Shown: positions 1 to 12,700 of the stretch, piece by piece
Position numbering within the stretch: position 1 is the first letter of the stretch
Layout: every line of letters starts with the position of its first letter
From: Aspidiotus rigidus
Lineage: Eukaryota; Arthropoda; Insecta; Hemiptera; Diaspididae
NCBI GenBank assembly: GCA_035079385.1
Contig: JAVHKY010000053.1
Location: 3,720,001 to 3,784,000, forward strand
Direction: 5' to 3'
DNA: 64,000 nt
Program-made: the position numbers and the translations under genes
The notes under the pieces: generated by a model
The model's input: the letters and a program-made list of their open reading frames with translations, nothing else
Databases searched by the model: none
What the model was told of the DNA's origin: nothing

Positions 1-418
1 CATTTGCGAAAACAAAATTTGCAATTTCCACGTGTCCCTTCGATCTGCTCTACCATCGAGCACCTTGAACATGTGCCGTAGATTCGTTGGCGTTGTCTAC
101 GTTTTGGCGATTACTTTCGAACTTTTCCGAATTTCCCTCGTTAGATTCGGTCTCTTTGTTCCGCAAATTAACTAGAGACGGCGGAGATACGAGATGACGC
201 CTCGCACTCTCCATCGCTCGCCTCCCTGCGACCTCGATCTATTCGATACTCGCCGTAAGCCTATAACATTGACAACGGGACGGAACGGTCGTAGTATTTG
301 CACGCGTCGTACGGAGACGCATGCGCCTCTTGCAGGTTACTGCGCGTTAAGACGCGAAATCCAGAGCGTAGTAGGGACAAGCACGAGGCAGTAGCCGAAC
401 GAGTCTGGACCAGCTGAT
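1..418. other. 5' flank of the LRR gene
   Basis: No gene is supported here. The stretch is richer in CpG than most of the window, which fits promoter-proximal DNA for the gene that follows. A 66-codon open frame at 194-394 has no recognisable content and is not annotated. Confidence 0.4.
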
Positions 419-455
419 TATATAAACAATAACAAGATTTCATAACGTTTCATTC
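419..455 (+). promoter_or_regulatory. candidate core promoter (TATA + Inr) of the LRR gene
   Basis: TATATAAA lies at 419-426 and an initiator-like TCATTC at 450-455, with its A at 452. The spacing of about 33 nt matches arthropod TATA-Inr promoters. If used, transcription would start near 452 and leave a 5' UTR of about 270 nt before the ATG at 723. This is inferred from motif and spacing only. Confidence 0.4.
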
Positions 456-722
456 AACTAGTGTTTTCATACGCGAGTTCCTCTTCAAGATTTTTCTTCG
501 GTAGCGCGTATGTTAGATCACTGTTTTCTTCTTTCTTACCAATTCTGACGTTTACATAATAAATTCGTAACGATTAGTTTTATTTTATTAAAAATTCTAG
601 TTTCATTAAGAAAAAAAAAGAGCACACACGCATTGTGCGTATTTTGCGTGCACCTTCGCGAAAGTTTTCTCTTTTTTCTACCTTTGAAAATTTTGTTGCA
701 TTAAAAAAAAAAAAACGTCAAT

Positions 723-3700
723 ATGAGACCCCCGAATGAATTTGAGAATTTCGAGACTGGTGTGGCGAGTCAACAGGATAGAGAAGCCACTGTGCCTCCA
801 GCTGTGATGATCTGCACGAGATTAGCAGGAAGAGCCATCATTCGAGTCGTTGGACGATGCGAAGACGCTCAGGAAAATTGTAATCTCGGTAAGTGATTTT
901 GTGGATCTTTTTTCTGGCTTTTTCAAAAAAAAAAGTTTGTTAAGTCATGCACCTCAAGGAAATGCAGAGCGCTGTTTTGTACTAATCTTGAAAACTGTGT
1001 TAGAGTTTTTATAGCGAGACGTCATACTAGGTCTTTTGATGTAATGCTTCTTGAAGACCAATTAACCTTCCACGTCCTGCTAGATTCTGTTGCCCATGTC
1101 TTTCATCACTACCGAAATTCGAACTCGAGGGCTAAATTCTTATCCATAGACAGCCGCCCCCTCTTCAAATACTGCAAATCACAGAGATAATTACGACGAC
1201 AACGTTAAAGATTAGTAAGAAGTTGACCCGATTAACCTGCTCGTAATACGGTGTACATCAACATCATATCGTTTCCACTTGTAGTAGAAAGCATCAAAAG
1301 TACTTCGAATTAGTTTCATTAATGGTGCGTGATGTTTAAATTGTCGGGGAGATCTTCATCATCGTATGAGAAGGTAAGAAAAAAAAAATCAAATAGGCGA
1401 CTCGTAATCATTCACCAGACCACAATGCAAAGTAGAAAGCTCTTGACGTACAGTCGTACCATAAACCTCGATATAGACCGCAGCGGATAATTCAATCTTT
1501 ATGGAGAAATGCGATTTATGATGGGTACAATAAAAACATCGCTTCTTTTGAGACCGCGTCCATCTAATGTCGAGTGATCTGTACTTTCGTAGCGTTTGTA
1601 AAAAATTCTTTGTGTGGAAGTCGAGCGCACTCATAGTCGGTACGAAACAATAGCTAAGTGTCTGTCAAGATGTGAAAGATTTGCGAGTTGCAAAATAAAT
1701 GCCATTTGATATAATAATTCTAAAGGAACTCTTCATTTTTCGGGATGAGAAAAATAGAATAATTAATAGCACAGGGCTTTGTTACGAATATAATTTTTAG
1801 AAGTATCTTCGGAGTGGATACGAAACCCTTTATTCCATATCAAAATTCGTAAATTAAGTATCACTTTTGCGTTCAATTTTTCTTGTCGACATTTTTACGT
1901 TAGAATCCTGGTTTACCTGTGCCTCTTACCAATTTTGATAAACGATAAAGTCATCACGTGCACCTAAATATCGTAGCTCAATTCAGATGCTTTGTCACAT
2001 GTATAGAATTCATTTTATAAAAATCTATCAGGTCCAAGTGATAAAATATTCACTTTTAACAATTAATTGAACTTTTGGCCATGGCGAGCTGCTGGCTGCA
2101 ATCGGCTTTTCACTGACTTTCGACTAAATTATTCAAGCTTGCACCAACTGCCTACTAACAAGCTTACTGTTGCTTGAGTTATCACTGGCTTTGACTTTGC
2201 TTTCCAGCCCTGGTTTCCACCTGGCCCAAAAACTTGACCCCTGGTTGTCCTTAGAGTCTCAGACCATACAATAGACGAGAATTAGCAACGGCCATTTTTA
2301 TATTTGAACAACCTGAACAAATCATGTCGTTTCGCTCGCCCAAATCAATTTGCGTGTTATCATAACAGCATTGCGACATTTTTCCACATTACACAGGTAA
2401 AAAGTGGCAATCTGATCTTTAAATTGACGATTGCTCGTTGCCAACTTTCGTTTATTGTAGGAAACCCAACTAATACAATAATAGGACTTTGCAAAACGAT
2501 GGAGGCGCTAGCCTCGCATCATGAAATTCTTAATTAACGTCCGAAGGTTGCTTAGCCGATCGCATTAGCTAAAAGCTCAGCTTGAAGCCAAATTTCTCAA
2601 TTAATTGGCTTCGGCTGTCGGCTAACGGCTAACCCCTTCTCATTCGCTAGCTAACGGCTGAAGTGCAAAAAAATCAATATGGGTATCATTTCACAGGGGT
2701 TTTTTTCTGTACAACTGCAACCAATTGAAACAAAATGACGAATAAACTGAGGAATAAATTGTAAAATATTGACTGTAAAATAAATGGACCATATTATCCG
2801 TGTTGGCGTGACGTCGGCACGTTCTGAAAACATGAACAACCCCACCCGTATTTGTGAAGCACCACTTACCCCAGTTTACCGTATTTGTTCAAAACAAACT
2901 ATCGATTCCCATAAGAAATGCATGGGAACGTTTCGATCACACATTCTTATTTAAATGTAAGAAAAAAATAGGAAAAGAAAAGTTCATATTTAGAATCTGG
3001 AAGTTCTGAAGTATTCATAAATGTATCTATAATTCTTTATTTATCTTTCGTTTTCAAATATCAACAAATGATCGAAACGTCCTGTGTATTTCTTATATGG
3101 AGTTAATTTTTGTTTTGAACACAAACGGTAAACTGGGATAAGACTGTGTTAAAGTGGGGTTACAAAAATATGGTCCATATTGTGAAAGAACCTCACTCAG
3201 CAGTGGGCTAACCATTCAGCCAGCGAGCAAACAATTTTGAAGCAATCTGGAGAAATAGTCTTCCTTTACTAATTTCTCATAGACTAAATTGCTGTGACGT
3301 CACAAGGCAATGTTAGCTCTCCAACTTATTCATCAGTTCAAAATTTGCTCCATAAGAAACACTCAAGAACGTTCGACCGACTTACGTTCAGATTTGAAAT
3401 CAAGAAATAAATGAGGAACCGCAGATACATTTTCAAACACTTGAGAACTTCCTAATTCTGAATATAAACACGTAATTGCTTATTTATTTCTGATTTTTTA
3501 ATTTGAACGTATGATCGAAACGTTCCAGTGTATTTCTTATGGGAATCGATAATGTGGTTGAACCAAAAACGATACTATCGATCACATTCAAGGGTTTTTG
3601 AGTACCTTTGCGTCTTGTCGGTACGGAACCAGCAATAAAATGACGTCACGATGATTTAGTGTATTGTTTCTTTGTCGCTTGACTTGAACACTCATATTGT

Positions 3701-6700
3701 ATGAAGCGGTTCTTCGGTTTGGTTAAGACCATTAAAGCTCAACTGCATGAGAAAGAAAAAAAAAAGAATTCAGGGGAAAAATCTAACCATTAGTACTGTA
3801 GGACCAATTTCATTGAATAAAAGCTCGGCTAAATGCTAACTTGATCTCATTGGCTAGCTAACAGCAAATGGCTAAAGCTTTGGCTTATCTAACCAGCCAT
3901 GGAAATATCTGCTTGATTTGTAGTTCCAGTCAAAATTCCCACAATTAAAATCAGAACAATATAATGTGACCTTCCTCTGTAGAGAAGAGCCCTTAGGGTG
4001 AAAAACATTTTCATCTTCAGGGGAAACAGTTATCCTTGATAAGAGTATGACAAAGTCAACTTTTGAATGCAAATTATGCAGCGAGTATCAAACATAGAAA
4101 GCAGAGTCGTGACTCATTTGATTTGTCGTTGAAAATTATGGACGGTATATTCTTTTGCAGACCACGTTTCTGCTAAGAGCATGACCCCACCCTACCATAC
4201 AAACACGATCTGTAGAAAGATATTTTACACGAGGCTGGAAAATCTTGTTCATTAATTAATCAACTGTCCAACAAAATGTGATGACAAAAGCTCGAAAAAA
4301 GAGAAGCTTCTAGTTTCAAGAGTATGGACACCTGATTTTTCTCTGCAATCCCTTCGAGGAAATAACTCATGAAACTAGCAGTAAGATTGGGGTAAGCTGT
4401 TGTCAGCGGAGCAATAGTGAAAAAGTGCGGTCCATTATCAAATCACATATTTTCCACCCTAAGGACCCTATTCAGTTAGAAATTCACATATTATATTCAT
4501 TTTAATTATCCTAACATTAACTACAACCTAACTAGCGGCACTTGTAGTGACCATATTGCATTTTCGTGTATAGTTGCAATTATTGTCAGCCACTTTGGTG
4601 TCCTGTGTCGAAAAGTCCAAGTTAGAGGATCGAAAAAATTGAAAATTACTGAAGTAGCCGCTTTGCTTTTAATTTTAGAGAAAAGAAATCGTCAACTGCT
4701 TAAGAACTGCTTAAAAAGCTATTCGAACACTGAACTGGCTGTTGCTGAGCCGTTTAACTACTTGTACTCACCACTTCTGCTTATTTGCATCATTTTTTGT
4801 TATTCCATGACGTCACTGTATATCGATGCCGGTATTCAAATACAGCCATCAGTCGAAGACTTAATCCTGCATAAGATCGAGTCACATTTTATCTTCCCTT
4901 ATTTGTCTTACTATGGTTCTTTGAAATACATACAAGGCTACAAATGTCCTACAAGTCTTTGGGATCCCCTACAATGAGCAAAGATTGCCAATAAGCAAAA
5001 CGCAACGGACAGGTTAGGTTGCAGCCTAAGCAACAAATTTTGAATCCGTTTCCCATATCAAGGATGAAGCCGCATGTCCGCTTGCTATCCTAATTAACGT
5101 TGCTAAAATTTCGCACTCATTGTTGCGATACTTTCAAATCACTCAGATAAAGAGTGACAATCGCGCTAGTCTAATAATTAGGTTGCCCGTTGTCAACTTT
5201 CCTTTCATTGTTGAAGATCCAAAATTTTAGGTTTGAGTTCTTACCCTTGAAAATGTACAAGTAACTTTCTGAAGCACAAACATAAGCCACCAGGACCGGA
5301 TTTTGACCTGCCACCCTTGACAGAAAAGATATTTCCGTCCCTTTAACTTTTCAACAGAGCACGCTCTCAATCAATTCCTGTTTAGTAAATATTTTTTTTC
5401 GATCATTTCCTTTGTAAGTTATAGGAAAAAAATTATTCACTTTGATTACCGTTTCTTTTTGCTTCAAAAGTTTGCCGTCGTTAGAATATTCCCAGGCAGT
5501 ACAACGGTAATTTGTAAGTTGGAGAAAGATACAAAGATACGGTCCAAAGTCAGAGGGCTTGCGAGTCAAGGAGAAAGATAGACAAGTACAAGCTCTGATA
5601 CTTCCGACAAAGCGAGAGAATCGATGGACATTGAGTAACTCATCGATTTAAATTTGATGCCCAAGAATTTGTTTTCAAGTTGTACCTATACTTGTTTTTC
5701 CCAGTTTTCGTAATATCCGCCGATAATAACTATAACTTGACGAGTGAGATTAACGAGGTCAGATGAAACGTGGAGGTGAGGATTGATGCGTGGTCTGAGT
5801 GAAGACTTGTTCCGCTGTACGTCCAACCAACCAGTTCATATTTTGGAATACCGATAGATCGATCCTCCCAAGAAAAATTACGGTAAATAAGAAGCCTCTT
5901 TATTGAAATTGACCCAAAAGTTTACCACAGCATCCTTGCTCAAGATAGTCGAAAAACTTGAGAACGCGGAAAAAATATGCTCATCTATTCAAAGATTCCG
6001 AAAAAAAAAAAAAAAAAAAAAAGTTAGAATGAGATGGTATAGATAGGTAAATAAAGAGAAAATTCGTACGGATCGTGACAATTAACCGAAATCAAGGTAA
6101 TTCCGCTTTTATTACGCGCGTTTCTTTGTCAAGACGGTATTTCGAGTGACGTATGTTCACGGCATGCGTAAACACATGTAAGATGTGTATAAAGTGACCT
6201 TACATCAATTTCCATTTACGGATCAATTATAGACAAGAGGGGAATGGTAATAAGATCGAACATGCGGGGGGAGGGAGCTCATTTGTACACTTATCTCCGC
6301 GTCAAGATTTATTTTCTAATTTTTTATCTACACCTTCGAAGAGCGTAATCCCCATCAAGACAAGAGTTGTAGGTTAGATCTATCAGATCGAGAAAAATTC
6401 TTTCGCAGTGTGGTTTAAAGAATCACTTCCAGCTTTTACTCGTAAATCGATTTAGATACAGAATGCGGTTCGAAGTAGGTTTTTCAATTTCACGCCGTTC
6501 GATCTGTGCAACCTCATGGTGCGAAGCCATTCGATAGACAGTCCAACATAGGAGGAAAGCTTTTCGTTCAGTGAACTTGAATGGAAGCCAAATGCATAAT
6601 AGAATGCTTTATAACGTTTTCCACGACGTTGTTACGGAATATAAAGATGAGAATGATATTACATTTTATTTTTGACGTATATTCCGAAGCTATACATATT

Positions 6701-9700
6701 TTGCGCGTTTAAATAAAGATCACTGAAAAAACTTGCTAAAACTATCGCGTCAAAAATTTTAAAAAGACAATGCACGGCGAAATAACGGACAAAATTCAAT
6801 TTCGCTTCCTTAAAATCTTCGCGTTCAACTTCGTAACATATTGACGTAAGTATGGAAGTATATCGGTATAACAACGCAGTAGGCTCGCGACATTATTAAA
6901 AGAAATTGTATTTTACTGCGCTTAAAATGCGACGAAACACATCTACCAAGAAAAAAGACTCGCAACGTAATAATAATAATACATAAAATTTGTTGGCACT
7001 TGTTACTTATACGAAGACAAAACATGAAGGAGACAAATCGCGTAAGAAGCGTAGTGGAAAAATTGACGCGTAACATGAATCATATGAAAGTAGAGAACAC
7101 GACTTTATCTTTGTTCTTAAATCCTACCGACAACGGCAAAGGAAGTTTTATCAACTAAATCATATGTGTAGGATCGAAAATAAAATCGAGAGACAGGAGG
7201 ATGACGTTACATCTGCCAACTAGGCTGATACTCCATCCTGTCTATGACGTCAGAAATGACTAAGACAATGATGAGTTTTGTAAAATCACGAAAAGGAAAT
7301 CACGCATTTCCGTGCGACAAAGATACCCCTACATCACCTGGATGATCGAGAAATAACTCGTCTTAATTTAGGACAAGTAATTCAAGCTTGTCACCCTTAC
7401 CCGCCTGCCATGAATTTTCATGTGAAAGCTAATTCAATCCAACCGTATTCAAATAATAATGATAATGAAAATTATGATAACAAAACATAAGAACAAAATA
7501 CATAATAGTAAGTACAAAAAATAACAGTAACAACTGAAAAAAATAATTGAAAAATAATAGTAATAGAAAAAAAAGAAAAAAAATAGGAAGTGTTTTTTAA
7601 AATAAAAATAATAATAGCAAAACTTGGAAGAAAATTAAGAAAAAAAAAAAAAAAAAAAAAGGGAAAAAAAGAGGGGTTAGAGCTAATTAAATATTGTACC
7701 TGTGGCCTGATATCTCTCAAAAGTCATAATTTTTCCACGCCCTTTCTCCCGTATTTGCAGGTCCAAAGTCGAAATTTTTTGATACGTTTGAGTAGCCTTG
7801 CCACTCGCAGATGAAGTATATTTTTGCACTGAAAATCTCTCTGATCACGTCACGAATTACCCACCCTGTGACCTAGCCTAATATATGCTAATACTAGGAC
7901 TAGGGGAACTGAGTTTGCTTGAAAGAGATGTTATCTGCTATGGTGCGAGTCATTTTTACTGAGTTTGCTTACCTTATTTGCTTATATGTGACCCCGTCTA
8001 CAGAAACCCGGCTTAGTGTTCAATTACAATCAGGAGAAAAGGAATCTTCCTTCCTCGGTAAAAGATCCTTTCCTCCTGATCGATATTCAACGCTAAGCCG
8101 GGTTTCTGTAGACGGGGTCACATATACGGTCCAACCTGCAGAGTCTCAGTCAAGCTTTTGTGCTTATAGAAGCCCTATAGGCTATAAAATACATCTACTA
8201 GGGTACTTCGCTCTACATACATTTTACAGTAGGTCACATATTAGCTCGCAGCTCAAAATTTTATACAGGGAACCATTCTCATAGGGAGGAGGATTTTTAA
8301 TAAGTTTGGCATCCTGGGTGATCCAACTTTCGAATCATTTCTTTATGGCTTTCATCAGGCTGTCTGTATCGTCGAAAATTCGTCACAGATAGCTCAACGT
8401 TCTATCTTGTGTTGTAAGTCGGTAACCATGATTTGAGAAGTTTTCTCAAGATCTACTTCTTTTAGGTGTTTGCGTCACCAATCTCCTTTTCTGAACTCAG
8501 CCTAACTAATCGTGAATTCCTCTTCCTATCATACATAGCACATATTTTACAGAGTTCCCTTTTATCATATTCAAAATTTTTCCTAGTCAAATCCCCTTAA
8601 TGGTTGATTCCCCTTCTTCAGAAGGAACCTGTTCTATGGAGGAAAGACGGTCCTTTTGAAAACTTTGACATCCCGCCGTCCGGCAAAAACTGACCTACCT
8701 TAATACAGGAACTTTTAAGCCATTTTATATGATAGAAGAGAGACTCAGGAAAATTTAGTCTCTTTGGTGCCTACCCTAATTTCGAATTTAATTATCAAAA
8801 CTAATTCGACCCACAGAACAGGTTTCCGTGTTCCTCATATAACCTCTTGCAAAAAGCTGTCGTTTTAAAAAGAAAACTTGTTGTATGGGGCGGGGTCTGC
8901 TTGAAATTATTGGCATCTCGCCGTCCGCCGTGCCGTCCGGCAATGTCCAACCCCATTAAAAGTTGGACTTGGAAAAATTTCGAATATCGAGCCACCGATG
9001 CGAAATGTGCAGGGGAAGAAGATGAAATTTTTAAAACAAATGATCAGGAGAGACGTTTTTTACTCAGTGACGTAAAATACCCAATTATTCTGACCGTTTC
9101 TTTTGGACATTCGCTTTTTTTTGCCCTGTCTCCTCTATAATAATAGGGAACTTGGAAAATTTCAACCATTAAAGAAGTTGGGCTCGATAAAAGTTTGAGT
9201 GTGGATATATACCTTGTTATGACAGGGGGGTTTTGCAAGAATTCTGACTTTCGAGCTATTGTATTATAGGACGGAATTTGGGAAAATTTTGACTTTCAGC
9301 CATAGAAATGATAGGAGGAGGACTGGAAAGAATTTCAAAGGCGGCATTGAAAAATTTTGAATATGAAACTGTACGTATGACACAGGGGAGACTTAGAAGA
9401 CTTTTGACTTTCGAGCTTTATATGATAGGAGAAAAACTTGAAGAAATTTCGACTCTTGGGCCATGTACATGATAAGAGGAGACTCAGAAACTGACCGAAT
9501 CTAAAAGAGGAATTGAACATAAAAAAATTTCTACGTTTAAGTTATTTACGAATATGAAACTTGTCTCGATGTTTGAAATTTTCGGGATACCAATTTCAAC
9601 AAGGAACTTGTTTCATCAAGGGGGGCGGGAAAAAGTCCGCCGTCCAGCTGGCCGGCAACCTCAAAGTCGTTTAGAGGTCGTTTTTCCGAGTCACCCTTCT

Positions 9701-12700
9701 ATCATATAGAGCTTCCAGGGCAAAATTTTAACAGAGAACCTGTTCTATGTTTTTTTTGAGAGAGAGAAATTCGCCGTCCGGCAAAAAACTTGAAAAAATT
9801 TCGACTCTAGAGCAATCATATATTTCGGAGCCCCTGAATAGGTCCAGGTCACTGATGACGTCCTATTTTATACTATACTTATAGTAGGTCTAGGCCTCCT
9901 TTATACTATCTTTATACTAGGTCTAGGCTTCCTTGAATTCTCACTACCAAAACCAATTTGACTTATAGAACAGGTTTCCTGCGTTCCTCGTTTAACTTCT
10001 TTGAAGAAGCCGTCGTTTTTCCAAGTCCTTCTCCTATCGTATATAGCTCCAAAGACCAAGCCTGTGACGTCACAATTGGCTGACGTCATATGTCAGGTTT
10101 GTGACGTCATACATTTTTCAGATTCCACGTGTCCCATACAACAAGTTTCCTGCCACCATCGCTCATTCAACACCGTTAAAGAACCCGTAAGTTTTGAATT
10201 AAATCCCCATCATCAAATTCAATTCACCCCATTGAGCCCCATTGAGGAAATTCCGTGCGTTCCTTGTTTAACTTCTTCGTTAAGGAAGCTGTCGTTTTTT
10301 TAACAATATTTGGTGTCCGCCGTCCAGCAAAAACTCACCTACCTTAATCTAATTAGGGATTTCGCTTTTTTGGTGTCGGAAGAGAGACTTGGATAACAAG
10401 AGGGGGATTCGATCTTTACTGACGCCAATTTTGAATTCAATTCTCAATATGGAAACCAAATTCGTATACCAGGTTCCCCGAATTTCTCGTTCAACTTCGT
10501 TAAAGAAGCTGTCGTTTTCCTCCAAGTCTCTAAAGTCGGCTGAGGCCCTCTACGAAGTCATCAATGCATTAGAAACTTTGGTATCTTTGAGTTGAAGGTG
10601 GACAAGGTTATTATTGATTCTCTACCGCAAAACAGATTCTTTGCATTTACTTCATTGAGGTAGTTATCGATTTTTCTGTATTATATGTTCCATATTTATT
10701 GCTCAGAAGTGGAAATTTTTATTTTCCAAGTCTTACGGTCAAGAAATTCGTGCATTAAGCTCAGCATATTAAATTAGAGTATTTTTATCGTTATTTATAG
10801 CCCGAAAATTGAAATTTGATAAAGTCTTCATTGAAATGTTTAAAAAATTCCCTTTCATAATAAAAGAACCCCGTAGAAGAAGTGGATTCATGCCAGGGAG
10901 CCATCTCTCATTTTCTGGTCGTGGACTCCCGGGATGATTCATGTTCTGCGCATCACATACGTAGTTTGCAAAAATATCTGAATAGATGAGGTTTGCATAA
11001 TCAGTAAAAAAAAATTCATTTGACTCATACTCGGAGCACAGGATGGGACGTTGAGCTACTTGTGACACCTTCTCAGAGATAGAACCTCAGGAGAACCACA
11101 AAGAAATTATAAAAGTTGGATCCTCCCCTCCGCTGCGAAGTCCTACCCAAAAACTGTGACCCTAATAAAGGAGCATAATACATTTTTCGAAATAAGTAGA
11201 GAAGACAATTGAGAAAAGTTCCCAGTGGCGGATTTAAGGAAAAAGGCCCAAGCCGCAAGCACCGGAAGAGCCCCATAAAAAAATTTCATAAAATACTTTC
11301 CCATTTTTTTCTGTGGGCCGAGGGCCCAATTTCACAATTGCGCCTTTTGCCACCCGTTAAATGCGCCACTGATAAGTTCCTCTTAGCAATTTTATTTTCT
11401 AACGTATTCGAGAGGCTATATTTGACAACCTAGTGCGTGTCGTAAAGTTGCAGGTACTCAAGAATAAACCGTTCGACGCTCCTCATTACGATGCAAAATC
11501 TCGTGTCGCAAAAATTTATTCGCATCATCGAAGCTTGAAATTTTTATCCTGAAAATTTATACAGAATGACTTCACCGTTTTGCATCATTTCACCGAGCCC
11601 TTTGGTCAAGTGTCCGCTGAGGCCGGATATTAGGAGAATTGAATGCCCCTATTTTGGATGAATAAAACACGTGCTTTCACGACTGCGATGACTGAATTTT
11701 TACTCGTGAACTGTCGATCAATCACAGGAAATTGATTAAAAACGTCGTCGGATAAAGCATCTGTCCGATTTTTACGTTTATACGTCGTATTCAGACACGG
11801 ATTTATGTAATCGCTCATGTGGTGCGAGCCAAGTTGAAGGTCATCTTCGGTTCGAGTACGTTGTACGTAGGCTATCAACGACTAGAGAGACTTTGTTTCA
11901 GCGAAAAAAAGTTGTACATTTTGGTACATCTTTATTTTCCATGTTTCTATTTGTATGTGATTTAAAGCTATCGTATGACACACGAAAAAATATATTTATC
12001 GATATTTCAAGAATACAAAATCAGAACTGAGTTATAAAAGTATGACGTGTTGGGAATTAAAAATTTAAAGTCGTGAATAAACTGTCTCGAGAGATTATTC
12101 GTAACACTGGATGCTGTACGTATTATACGTCTTATGACGTAAAGATTTCACTTTGGAATTTAGTCGCGTATAAACATTTATGTCCGCGTTCAACTCGCAA
12201 AGCTGGCTTTCTTTGTCCGTACGTTTCGCGTATTTTAAATGGCAAATGCCGTCACACGAGTGGTGCATCGTTGCGAAAATGCCGTAGAATCAAAATTCCT
12301 TGGTAAGGATGTTGTTCCGTTGTCTTCTTTCAGTATCTTGCCCAAAATTCCAAAATTGAGATAAAATTAGACTCGATTCAGCTGATTTCTGGCTTTGTAA
12401 TGATAAACGTAGACTACAGGTTTTTCGGTGTTATTTAATGCTGTATTTATGTTGTAATTTTCCTACAACTTTGATGACATTGCATTCAACTTGACGCAAG
12501 ATTTAATTTTATCATGTACTTATTCGAAATAAATTCATTTTAGTTTTATTTACGTTTCTTATATTTTATTGGGTTACAGATTTATCCGAGTGCCAGCTGA
12601 TGCGAGTGCCAGATGCCGTTTACCACCTAATGAGACACACCGAGCTAAAACGTTGTAATTTAGCGAGCAATTCGATCACAAAAATACCCCCAAAATTCGC

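Larger units (their letters stand above)
889..12579 (+). other. intron 1 of the LRR gene, repeat-rich
   Basis: This 11.7 kb intron contains the MITE, foldback and dispersed-repeat copies listed separately, poly-A runs near 6001-6022 and 7640-7660, and several short open frames with no recognisable content. No embedded gene is supported. The 112-codon frame at 4639-4977 begins at a TTG, overlaps a MITE copy at its end and is not annotated as a gene. Confidence 0.6.
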
